Source of the DNA: Cruorifilaria tuberocauda
Taxonomy: Eukaryota; Nematoda; Chromadorea; Rhabditida; Onchocercidae
Assembly (NCBI GenBank): GCA_013365365.1
Contig: JABVXU010000201.1
Span: 1 to 64,000, forward strand
Length of the DNA stretch: 64,000 nucleotides
Reading direction: 5' to 3'
Positions 13,278-25,900 of the stretch are shown here, one piece after another (within the stretch, counting starts at the first letter, position 1; every line of letters begins with the position of its first letter). The position numbers and the translations under genes are program-made. The notes beneath the pieces are model-generated. The model saw nothing but the letters and a program-made list of their open reading frames with translations. It was not told where the DNA came from and did not search any database.

Positions 13278-16200
13278 ATGTTACCTATTGCGATACGTTG
13301 GCTGCCAGTTTATTCAAATTTTATCAAATTTTTTGCCATTCGAAGATACGGAGCTACCAGTGAGGTAATGGAAGTGAATATCAATTCGGCAACAATTCAT
13401 AACTTTTTGAAATTTTTAATTCGATCAAATCTTGAAAATTTGTTTTTTCTGATGACAAAAGACATAGTAAAGATGGTAAAGATTGCTACCATTGATAAAA
13501 TCATGTATTATCGTATAATTTTTAGGATTATTTAACTGTAAATTGCCTTCAAGAGTTTGGTTCAGAGAAGATTCGGTTCATACAAAACATCCAAAACATT
13601 TGTTATGCAATGGGATTTTTGTCACTTTCTTAGATCAAAAAACTTTTTAACATTTTTCACTCGGATCTGTAAGAATTTTAAACTTTTACGGTTATCTTTT
13701 AATCACCATTTAATTTTAAACTCTTTTAATCTTATAGGATTTCTTTCCAGTTGGAGAAATTGTTTCTCTTACCAAGTTTTTTTGCAGATCGAAGAAAACG
13801 TCTTCATGATAGAGAAAAAGTCTTTGGCGAACCGTGAATCCCGAAAGAAATTTGAAATTCGATGTCCCAGAGGTATGTTTCTCTTTTTACAACATTAAGA
13901 AATTTTGCCACGGTTTCACTGTCCTATTTATTTGTTTCAAAAAATTTTTTTCTAGGTACTCGTGATTATGGACCTCAAGATATGGCATTACGAAATCAAG
14001 TGTTAGATGTTGTTACGGAGTGCTTTAAACGCCATGGTGCCGTTACCATTGATACACCTGTGTTTGAGTTACGCGATGTCTTGCTGGGAAAATATGGCGA
14101 AGAAGGTGGAAAATTGATTTATGATTTGTCTGATCAAGGTGGTGAGCTTCTCAGCCTGCGTTACGATCTCACGGTATTTGTTATTGAGAGGATATCATTT
14201 TTGCGGTTGATATTGATTATAGTTTTAAAGTGAAAGCTGTGTTTAAGATGTCATTATGTCTCAACATAATGATGTTTTCAGAGTATAGGGAACCTTATTA
14301 TTATTGCCTGTTTGACAGATTTCTTTAAATTTGAGAGCTCTTTTGATAGTTCCGCTTTCGGTTTCTAGAAGTTCTTTGAAAAGTACCATTTAATTCAGGG
14401 ATTGCTGAACGTAATGTTTGGCGAATCATAGCTTTTGTTTGTTATATTATAATATCAAGTCTTTTTTAATCTGGGAAGTTAGTTTATATATGTTATAGTC
14501 ACACTAATTTTAAATTTTAAATCAATTCTTTGAACTACATATATACAATTTATAATGTTACAGGTACCATTTGCTCGTTATCTTGCTATGAATAAAACTG
14601 TGATGTATCTAAAACGATATCACATTGGAAAAGTTTACCGAAGGGATAATCCTTCCAGAGGACGGTTTCGAGAATTTTACCAATGTGTAACTATTTTATA
14701 TTCTAACTAAATTAATATTCTGTAAAGTTTGAGGATCTATAGTGTTAGCAGATGAAAAGCTTACTCCGATTTTAACTGTGTAAACTAGGACTTTAGTAGA
14801 ATAAGGAAAAGATTTGGAAGTTGCTGTTCATCTATTTTTAAAATTATTCATTTAGGATTTTGATATTGCTGGTGCGTACGATTTGATGATTCCGGAAGCT
14901 GAATTGTTAAGAATTGTTAGTGAAATACTGAGTACATTAGATGTTGGTGCATTTGAAATTAAAGTAAGTTTATTAAAATCATAAGTATAATTTCTGTGAA
15001 TTATTACCCTTCCTTGTACTGTCGATTGTTACTTTCCGAATTAAATCGTATTGCAAATTACAGAATGTTAGTTCTTGTTTTCTTGTAATGAATTATTCCG
15101 TAGCTAAGTTGCTAGCAGGAAAAGTGAATTTGTTCAACTATATGTTATCTTCGGAAATTGTTTTTAGGTAAATCATAGATTACTACTGGATGGCATGTTT
15201 GCTGTTTGTGGCGTACCAAAAAAGCACTTCAAAACGGTCTGTTCATCGATCGATAAATTAGATAAATTACCATGGGAAGATATCAGAAATGAACTGTGCA
15301 ATGAGAAGCAGATACATAATGATGTTGTCAAAAAATTGGAAAGATTCGTACGATTAAGGGGTTCGTTGTTATATCTTTTCAAAAGATTTTAGGTTATCTT
15401 TATTAACTACGGGACCAAAATGATTACATAAAAGACTATGATTTCCATTGCGATACATGCAGACGGAGTGCAGATAATACAATATTTTGTCATGTCATAT
15501 TATACTTTGAAAGAACCATGCTGTGCAGATAATATAAGTCGGTTTTTCTGTAAATATTATCACAATCTTTAACTTGTCTTTTTTTTTCATTAAGGTAATT
15601 AAGCTCGCACGCTCTTTTTTCAGAACATAATAGTAGCTTAACAAATTTGGATTTATTAAATTGGTTCGCGAAAGATGACGTGACATCGAAAAATGATGAC
15701 ATACAAAAAGCAGTATCTGAAATGGAACAACTTTTGGAATATTGTGAACTTTTTGGTATTCTTTCAACCGTTACTATTGAGCCTTCATTGGCACGAGGTC
15801 TTGACTATTATACGGGAGCAATTTTCGAAGTTATTTTGAAGGGTTAGCGTTTCTTCAATAAAGCACTTTACTTTTTCAGTGCAACACAAATTAATGAATA
15901 AACTGAATTTGCAGATTAATGTTATATGTGTAATTCAGCTACTAATATCCAGAAATTTTATCGTAAAGTTTTAGCTCGAAAGCAATTATTGATGAAAATT
16001 CGATATAATGATAAAAGTAGAAAATGAGAAAAAGAAGTGAATTTCAGACTTTGCTGAAAAAACAATAATGGAAAATGGAAGTGCAGAGGAAGAAATCCGG
16101 AGTATGAATATAGGTTCAATTGCCGGTGGTGGTCGTTATGATAATTTGGTATCAATGTTTTTATCGAAACATAAAGTACCGTGTGCAGGGATATCTATCG

Positions 16201-17014
16201 GTGTTGAAAGACTTTTTACGATTATGAAAGAAAAATCAAAGGTAAATAATCTCAAAAAATCTCAAGAATTTCGAATTTGAGTTAAATAAAATTTTGACTT
16301 GCCTTCAAAAATTTTTTTATCGTAACATTTCTATTATTTAGATGGAGTATGTGCGATCAAAAGAAACACAGGTTCTTGTAGCTTCTGCACAAAAGAAGTT
16401 AGTGAAGGAAAGAATGAAGATTTGCCGATTGCTTTGGGATAATGATATCAAGGTTTGATGTTAGAGAAGTTTTATTGATTATCATTTTTTGTTAATTCAG
16501 ATTTCCGTATCTTAAGATATTTAGATAGTCTGAAAATCACATGTTTATTTTTGGTAAAATTCAGTTCATTCCTTAATTATTTCTTTATTTACCAAATTCT
16601 GAAAATTTTCAGGCTGAAATGGCATTAAAGACAAATCCAAAGATGTTAGATCAAATGCAATATTGTGAAGAACATAAAATACCGTTAGCAGTAATTGTTG
16701 GTGAGCGTGAATTGGAAGAGGGCATTTTAAAATTGAGAGACGTGCCTTCTCGTGTTGAACAGGTATGATTTTGATATTGAATTCTCCGATTAAATTCGAT
16801 TTCAGTTCAAAATTAAATTTCGCTTATGTAACGTGAAAAAGAAATAATGTTTTCATATGCAGTTTAATAACAAAATATTCACTTATAAGGATGCATTGTA
16901 AATGATTTTATTTTGTTCTCGCTTTATATTTTCTGTAAAAGTGGAACATTCCAGGATATACCTAGAGACAGTTTGGTGGAAGAGTTGAAAAAGCGATTGA
17001 AGCATCTAGTGTAA
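13278..17014 (+). CDS. hars-1: Histidyl-tRNA synthetase, likely dual mitochondrial/cytosolic
   Basis: Class II synthetase that charges tRNA-His. Exons: 13278-13364, 13788-13872, 13956-14173, 14564-14686, 14856-14963, 15168-15360, 15624-15842, 16048-16241, 16342-16452, 16613-16762, 16955-17014; the frame is continuous. The upstream ATG gives 515 residues and the in-frame ATG at 13806 gives 480. Motifs seen: [11 protein letters not shown] (motif 1 region), [18 protein letters not shown] (motif 2), [10 protein letters not shown] (HisA), [11 protein letters not shown] (HisB), GISIGVERL (motif 3). The anticodon-binding domain contains [11 protein letters not shown]. The first exon ([19 protein letters not shown], then AIRRYG) has the Arg-rich, acid-poor look of a mitochondrial presequence. 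No N-terminal WHEP domain is visible in either form. AATAAA is at 17024. Confidence 0.95.
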
Positions 17015-17029
17015 TTACAGTTTAATAAA

Positions 17030-19351
17030 TTATTGGTCTTTACATTGTTTAAAAAGTTCTTCACTTTTTGGTTCTGGAAAAATCGATCAGCAGCAGTGCT
17101 GGTAAATTATGAATGGAATTTTCATGACTTGAATAAATTTCTTATTATATTAATCATGCGTTGTTATCTTTCCTTATTGTTTCTTTCTTTTAGTTGTTTT
17201 TATAGGGTGATGAAATAAAAATGATATCTTATCTCTCTACAATATCAGTGAAACTAGTCAAAGCTGAAGGAATAAAAACAAAAAAAGATATAGTATTTCA
17301 ATTTTATAAAGTGACAATAAATAACTAACGAAAATAAAATGGAAAGCAACGATCTTATCATATTGGTCGACTTTCTATATGTTGAATGTCAATATCTCTG
17401 AATATCTTAGATAAACCTCATCTTATCAAAAGTTAAAGGTTTTTTGCAGCTATAACATTTTTCAAGTGTTTTTGGTAATCTGATAGTTTTCAACGTTGAA
17501 AATCGAGAAAAAAACAAAAAAAAACTAGATAGATACCATTAGTATTTGTTTTTTCTTCCTTCTTTTCACACACTGCATTATCAAAAAAAGAAGAAAAATA
17601 AATAACAGTTAAATATTTAGAAAAATGATTTCTCTAGAGGGAACCATAAAGTGGATATTATATAACAGAACTGGTTTGATAAGCCGATAGTTCTGTGTAG
17701 TATGGTACTATTACTTACGTAATATTCCAAAATTTCGTGACTATTCAGTAACTGCTTAACTAAAGTATAACGATTAATATCGTAATTAATCAAAATTTTT
17801 ATTTGATTTGTGATTTGTTAAAACAAAGTATTGCGTTTTTTAGAAGCAATAATTTAATAATGAGTGTATTATAAATTTCCTTGATTTGATAAGAAAATTA
17901 CACAGAAAAAGAATTTGTGATTTTCATTATCAACTTCATTAATATTATTATCTCTTACAATCATTAACATAAACATTGCAACAGTAATATTGATTACAAT
18001 TATGATTGATGATTGCGATAATTGCACTGCTAATACCATACTACTATTGACAGACAGTTTTTAATCTTTATTATCCGTCTAATTGTGAATCATATCAATG
18101 TTTTTTTTTTCGGCTAAATTGCTGTATAACATAATAATTTTGACATTGAATTTTTCGCATAGTTCTCGTTATTGTCGCAATAAAATCTTCAATATTTACA
18201 TAACTCATCTGATATTCATTTCATGAATTCATATTATTTCCTAATTTCATCGAAATTCTCCATATTATCGATATTGGATAAAAAAAAAGTATAAAATAAT
18301 AGTGAAATATAGTAGTACTTTTGCTGCTATTACTATCTATTAAAAATTAACTGAAATCGTTGATATAAAATTAAAAATGATTAATCTTAATCCTAAATTA
18401 ATGAGAAAAAAAATCTATATTTGAAAAATTATCTAACAAAGTAATGTGTTAGATTTTACCTTTTTCATAATTCAAATAGTAAGTTAAGAAATTTGTTAAA
18501 AGAATTAATAAATCAGTTTTCATAATTCAAATATCTATGGGCACTATAGGTACTATACGTACTGTACCTACCTGAAATGGAAAAAAAAACTTTATTCTAT
18601 AGTAAGAATTTCATTTCAATCAAAAAAAGATAAGAAATTTGTTATGTAGGGAGATAAGTATTTAGTAAATTAGAAATAATTTTTTTTTTGTTTTTCCAAA
18701 AATATCATTTCATTATAGTGATATCATTAAGTGATAATAATTTACCATTCCAAAATATTACTTTATTAAGCTTGAATAATAAATAGAAATAATTTTTCTT
18801 TCTCTCTCTTCCTAAACATGCGGTAAGTTTCTAAACATGTTTTTTTTTTCTAACGTATCGAACGGTTTATATCAAAGAAAAATCAATAATGATAATATCA
18901 GTGACACTTTTTGATGAAATATAAATTTTTTATCTTCGTCAAAATGCTCCATTGAAAATGATAATCAACAATAAAAATATTCTCTAAAATTATTCATCAG
19001 CTTATAGTATTTATATAAATGAAAACGAAAAGCTGCAATAAACTTTTATCAATATATCTTTTTTTTTTCTTATCAAAAATTACAATTGTGTAATAATATA
19101 TTTTTCATTTTGTAGTATCGAAGAGATTTTTTTTCTGTTCTTTTGATAGTTTGCAGAAAAAAAAAAACTTTTCTTTTTTCCCCATAAATAACAGAAGCAA
19201 AAAAAAAATTTTGTTTAGCTATCGCTTTATAAGCATTTCTTGACAATATATAACGTGCGTATAGTTTTCCTCAATTTAGTTTTCTACAGTGTTGTGTCTT
19301 TGTCATACTATATCACACTGTCGGATACAATAAGCTACAGTCATCATAATA
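17030..19351. other. AT-rich intergenic region, GATA-motif rich
   Basis: No exon was supported. The stretch is full of homopolymer runs and TTATC/GATAA words. An imperfect palindrome (AGGTAC...GTACCT) lies at about 18548-18569. This is probably the 5' region of the PAN-domain gene. Confidence 0.4.
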
Positions 19352-20597
19352 ATGATAAGCTATTATCGACAGCTTTTCATCGTTTTCATCGTTTTCCACT
19401 TATCGCTTATTGCGAAGTCTTGCTTACGTAAGTGATATTTATTACTGTTATCAATACTATTATTATCATTATTATTATTATTATCACTACTAGTTACTGT
19501 AGTGGTAGTAACAACGAAGACATGATATCAGATCAATTTGAATAATATCTGTCGCACGATATGCCAGATGTTGTTATAATGAGCAGAAAAATTTTTAAAT
19601 ATTTTTCTTATTTATAGAGAATACTGTATGAGTTAATAGAGTTTAATGAAAAATTAGTAAAGTAATCATCATGATTTGTTGAAGTTTTTAAATGATAAGA
19701 AAAAGATAAGGAAATTGATATCAGATTTGAAATCATTTCCAAAAAAAGATCATTTCCGTGGCGAGATTCTCTACTCAAACTTGATTTCTTTTGTAAACAA
19801 TATGAATTTTTCTAGTTAGAGAACTAGTTTTATGTATATAGGTTGTTAATATTTTGATAATTGGTTAGGTGTGAATTAGCAAAATTTTAATTGTAGCATT
19901 GCCGGAAACTTTCAAATATGGTAATGTTGTATTTCACTTATTTCCAAGTACAGAATGCAAAGGTGGTAAGATATATGAAATTCAAAATGTTGAGGTAAAG
20001 CTTTCAAATTATTTTCGACAAATTGTATTGTTGTAAAATATAAAGTTATAAGCAGTAAGTAATTAACATAGCATCTGTACCAGAGAAAACTATTTTTTAT
20101 GGTGCATGAAAACCAACAAATTTGTGTGAGGTTATTTATCATCATTAAATTGTATCAAATCATATCATTTACTACTAGTTTTTACTTTTTGACACTTATA
20201 AAAACATTATTTTGTACTCTTGTCATATGCCAATATCACTATATTTCCCAGGACACTAATTTATGACATATTTATGATAATATAAATGATAAATATCTAA
20301 TTAACAAGTATAGTGGATGATTAACTATTAATCATAATAACATATTAATCATATAATCTATAATATAAAATCTATGATAAAAGCAAAATACTTATCACCC
20401 GGTAACAAATCATATTCGATGAATTTTTCCAGGATTATGATCAATGTACACAAGCATGTTTGGAATTCAATTGTGTTGCTGTCAATATTTTTCAACTAGG
20501 AGAATTAGAATTTATGTGTGAAATTTTGGGTACATTTGTGGGTATGATACCTGCTCAAGGTGCAGCATGTTATCGACCTGCTAGAGTTCCCTTTTAA
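19352..20597 (+). CDS. Small secreted single PAN/Apple-domain protein
   Basis: Exons 19352-19427, 19897-19994 and 20433-20597 join in phase and give 112 residues. The start ATG (19352) opens a typical signal peptide: MISYYRQ, then the hydrophobic run LFIVFIVFHLSLIA and a KSCLP boundary. The mature part (about 87 residues) has six cysteines in PAN/Apple spacing: TECKGG, DQCTQAC, FNCVAV, FMCEIL, AACYRP. PAN modules bind protein or carbohydrate ligands outside the cell, so this would be a secreted binding protein; its ligand is unknown. The exon 1 donor (TTAC|GTAAGT) is strong. AATAAA is at 20733. TGATAA lies at the start codon and similar words fill the upstream region. Confidence 0.8.
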
Positions 20598-20738
20598 TTA
20601 TACTTCACTTTAACATCTATGCTATCATTTTTGTTTTTGCTAATGATAAATTTGTATAATGTAGTTGATTAATTTCAAGGAATATTATTAATTCTATTCA
20701 ATCAATTGTATAAACAAACTATTAGATATGGCAATAAA

Positions 20739-22919
20739 TAAATTACTTTTTAATACTTTTCCATGATATCGTGAACTGTTTTTTTTTGATTTGGTTTACT
20801 TCATGAATAATTTTATTTGCGGGACTGCTTGCTTGATTTGGTAGAATAGTTCCTCGTTTTATTTGAGCTGATTGAGTTGAAGAACAAGTCAAGTAAATTT
20901 TTATTGATGAGATGGAATTACAGCAACAAGGTCATGAATGCAGACTACTTTGAAAATTGATGAAGACTGAAATTTTGTTTACTATTCTGGTCTTTTATAG
21001 TAAAATTTTATAGGATGAAAATGTTTATATTTGATAAAATGAAAAATATGTTAAAAATAAAGTTGGATTGATAGCTTTAATCGTTTTCAAGAGAGGAATT
21101 GTTATTGTTATTATTGAAATTAAAGTGAAGTTTTATAATTTAGTAATTTGATAAGGTATCAAAAAAGGTAAATATGATGGTTTGGTAATTTGATAAGTTA
21201 TTAAAAAATTAGTAAATATGACAGTCACAAGATTGAAGTTTATATCATGACAGACGTAATTGAATTAAAAACAAAGTTACTGTAAGAGGAAATGAGATAT
21301 GATAATTATAAACAATAAAAGGAATTACGTAATTTTAAGTTTAAAATTTTTAAATTTTCGGATTTTCCGACACATGATATTCCACGAAACAATAATATTC
21401 ATCATTTGGTTTATTCATGATTCAAAAATTCGATGAGTCCAATTTTTAGAAGGAATCTGAAAGTTCAGGCTTTTAATCTAAGTTTCAAGAATACAGAATA
21501 TTATCAATTCAATATTAGCAAATGATTCATTAAGTTTTAAATTTACAACGACTAATATTGATAAATTAAATGATCGCCCTTGTTATAGAGATATTGAATA
21601 ATGCTATGTAATGATAACATTTATCAGGTTAAATAAAATGATCTTCATGAAATGCGTTCATACTAAACTGAATTATCAAAATCTATCTGTTCAAATAAAA
21701 TCAATTCAATTACGTGAAATTGATTTATTCAGAATTTTCGGGTCAACTGACTTCTTTTTAATTTTCTAACTATCTGAATTTTAACTTGTCTTGCTCTATA
21801 CCAATAACAAGCTAAAATTTCATCATCTGACACAATACAATATGGAAAATGTTAAAGGTCAAAAAGGTCAAAACTATTGAATCAAAAAAAAACCAATCCA
21901 AAATATTCTCATTCAATAAAATAGATATAATACAAAAAATAAAAAACATTAAGATATTAATTAATATAAATAAAAAAATTTCCTCATAGATAAGCTTGAA
22001 TTTTTAGCATTAACTAACAGTTATTGATAATTTAGTTTGCTCTATCTATTGCAAAATGAATAAGAATTTCCCGAAAGAATAAATTAAAAAAATCGATAAA
22101 TGAACTGAAATTTAATCAATTGAAATCAAAATTTCAATAATTTAAATTTCGACAATTAAAATTAAAATTTTAGCAATCCCGAATTAAAGTTTTGACTAGC
22201 AATGAAAATTTAATAGGTTCTGTTGTATTAGATAATGAAATTTTAAAACTTTACCATTAAAACTGAAACTATAATAATTAAGCATTTCAACTATTAACTA
22301 TAATTTGAGTGAAAATTTCAAAAATTCTAATCAAATTTTTACAAAAATTAGGAGTAAATAAAATCAAAAAACAGAAATTTCATTAGCTAAAATTAAAAAT
22401 GATAAGAAAAATAGTAACAAAATTTCAATCGTTCAAACTTTGATGTCGAAATTATTCGATTTACAAAAAGAAAAAAAGCAGTTGAAAATTTGAAAGAAAT
22501 TTGTTGAAATTTTGATATTTTAAAAAGAAAGATTTTGAAATATTAAAGAGAATTTTTCAAAATTTTAAAATTTAAAATAAAATAATCTATAGAAAATTTA
22601 AGAATTAAATGAAGATATCTTCTAATATCGGACGATGTTAACACTGTGACGATAGTTATCTCTTTCTATCACTGTCACTTACGCTGTAACCGTTGTCTCT
22701 CCCATCAATTGTGGCGGAATAGTCAAATTTAAAATTTGAATAATTTCGACGGTTGTTTGTTGTTGTTGAAATTAATGAAAATTATCGGTGTTTTTCCGTA
22801 GTGATAATTTGATTATTTATTTATCAGTGATGAGATTTTAACAGTAATTTGCTATATTTATTCTAGTCATAATAATATGAACTTTAGATGTTTTGTCAGG
22901 TATTCAAACTTTCATCTTT
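20739..22919. other. AT-rich intergenic region upstream of tim-1
   Basis: No exon was supported. The last 300 bases (from about 22620) are less AT-rich and probably contain the tim-1 promoter. TTTTGTCAG ending at 22899 could accept a spliced leader 20 bases before the start codon. Confidence 0.4.
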
Positions 22920-25900
22920 ATGGAACGAATAATTCAAGCAACAATCAATGCATTAGGTTTTCTGGAAAATGGTGTTTATTATCCGGAACCGGATTGCTTC
23001 GGTATGTTATCAGGAAAAGAATTTTTTTGGATTTTGCCTTTTTATCAGTTTTTTTTCGTAAGATTTTATGAAACAAGAAAATCATTTTTCTGAATATAAA
23101 ATTTTGTGTGGAAGTTCTGAGAGGGATAATTTTCGGAAAAATTTTCATTTTAAATCATTTCAAATTTAATTAGAAAGTGTTCGTGATTTGGTACGATTCC
23201 TGCGGAATGATACGGCTGCGGCAGTGGCGCGACGTATTTGTGGTGAGAGGAATATTGTCCGATACGATCTGATTCCGATCCTGAAATCACCAACTACGTC
23301 TGATAAATTATTCGACATTGCTTTAAGGTATTTATCCTCGCTATATTTTTGGCACTGAACATCTTAGTATCGATTAGGCGCAATAATTAATTTAAATTCT
23401 ATGTATATTTCGTTATGTAATTAACCTGCCAACAGAATATTTATTTGTCAGGTTAAACTTGTCGTTTTTAAGCTTTCATAGACTTAACTGGATTAATGTT
23501 TAGTCAGTAGCGGCTTTTATCCTATTTTTATAATGATGTAAACATGAAATTTGTAATGTTTAAACATGAAATTTATAATGAAATTCATAATTTTTCCGTT
23601 CAAATTCGATTTCGACCTTTTTCTGATGATGTTGAAACAATAAGATTAACAGTCATATCGTATATGCTTCAAATCGGGAATATATATAAGAATATTTTAC
23701 AGATTGTTAATCTGGCTTAAGTTGTGTTTCTGTAAGTGAAGTTAGTAAGAATATTATAATTAGCTTGAAGAGACGTTTCAGGCTTACGATAAATTTATGC
23801 CAACCAGTTGCATTAATGTTTGATGGACGACAGCCAGAAGATAAAGAAACTTGGCTGATCTATCAAGAAGTAAAACTATTTTTAATTTTAAGTTAAGATT
23901 ATTTTCAATCAATTTTAGAGTTAATTTTGTCTTTGCTATCTTTCTTTTTTTGGTTTGTTCTGATATTGAAAATGTCAACTTAATTGCAGATCGAGAAAAA
24001 TCTCAGAAATTCCAAGGAAGCTTTCGGTGATGTTCAGTTGTTCAAAATTTTTGAAAGAAAAGTTGCGACATATTTTGCTAAAGTACAAATATAATTTAAA
24101 GAATTATCATAAAGTGGGCTCAAATTTTTTAATAATCCTAGATTATGAGAAGGTGTATTAGGATTACAAAGATTACTTGAGATCCAAAATATGGTCTTTC
24201 TTGACGCGAACAAAAGAAAACCGCAAACAGAACAAAGATGCATTTAAAATTAGCTTGATTTGAATAATTAAACTTAGTAGGATTTGATTTAAACCTTACA
24301 ATATATTATAAATACTCCTAAATATTATTTTTCCAAACATTTCTCTTCAGGACTGGTTAGAGAGAGATGAAGAAACAAAGCTTTTGATCGAGAGGATTTT
24401 TGCTTTATCTCATTATGCCCTTACTATTGGTGATACCGATTTGGACAAGGAGGTAGGACATAGGAAATTAATTTTGGAAAGCTATTTTTATAAACGCACA
24501 CTTGAATTTTCGCTTGAATTTTTTTTCAAAGTTTTCTGCTCAATTTATCTTACAATCATTTCAGCGCTCTCCTCAGGATATGAACAGTCATGATCAATTA
24601 GTTTTGGCCTTTCTGGAAAGTGGTTTTGGAAAATTGCTTGTTAAAGTTTCCGAAACTTCAGCAGAGCGTGATTTTCACTTATGGATTTTGGAAATTTTTG
24701 CAATGCTACTAAAACAACACGTAAATTTTGCTAGACTCTCTTTCAAACTGTCAATTCTTTTTCATAATTAATAGGATTGTGGATTCAGGAAGCAAGCGCT
24801 GTCGTGGAAGCTGGAAGTACTCGCACTGCAGTGGAAAGAAAGAAGCAAGAAATTGAAATGGAAAAAGTTGTTCAACAGGAAATTGAGAAACAACTGAATA
24901 AGCGTCGATATATGTCAAGCAGACATTCCGGTTTTGCTGGATCTTATATTCTGAAAGGAGTAAAAGCCATAAACAAGGATAACGATATGATTGTTAACAA
25001 GTTCTGCTTTTAGCTTTTTTCTAAGATAAGCAAACGAGAAAATTATATGAGATTTCAAATTGATTTCTTGTGAAAATTTACTATTTGGATTATTTCTGCA
25101 CTTTTCATTTCAAACTATCTATTCGTGTTTTGCTTTAATTTATTCCATGTCAACAATGACTGATGGATAAACCATTTATTTCCATGCAGAGAAGAAAAAA
25201 TTTAACATATTCTTGGAAATTGGACTTCTGATGGATTAATGCTAAGCACTGGCTAGTAGTCGTAGGGTTGGAAGAGTGAGAAGAATCGGGCTGATGAACA
25301 TAAATAGTTACTTTTAAAATTAAATTAAGGTGGTTAAATTAAAAAGATGAAGGTGATTAATCAAGGATTAAAATTCAGCTGCCAATTTTAATTGATGAAT
25401 TTTTAGAGTGATAAAAGACTGCAGTGAAATCGACCATTTAAATAAGCGAAAAAATCAGTATCGAGTTCCAAAAAACCGACGACCATTTGACATTGAGACT
25501 AACAAACATATTTCGGTTCTCAACGTGCGTATAGCTTTACGATCGTTTTGTACAGAAATGGTACAAAAGTCGTATTGCCGATTGATGTGTGGATGCAAGA
25601 ATACCGTAGGTTGATTAAGTGAAAAATGATGCGGAATTCGAATTTCTTCACAATAGTAATATGTTTATATATATAATTTATGTTTTTTGCGACAAGAGCA
25701 TCATAATGCGATTAATGTTGGTCGTTTAATATCTGTTAGAGGAATATGAGTTTATTTAATACAAGTTATTTTAGGCTTTTTCTGGGAAACGAGTTTTGGG
25801 ACACGACAAAGCTGACATACATTATTTTATTTTAATGCAGTTTTCATTGGAATTCTGTCGTTTAACTGAATTATCTCCTGAATATGTAAGTATCTAATGA

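Noticed and set aside
24775..24788. Alternative acceptor (AATTAATAG) upstream of tim-1 exon 7
   Set aside because: Using it puts the exon in a frame that stops after 40 codons; the acceptor at 24788 restores the conserved Timeless frame (SRHSGFAGSYILKG).
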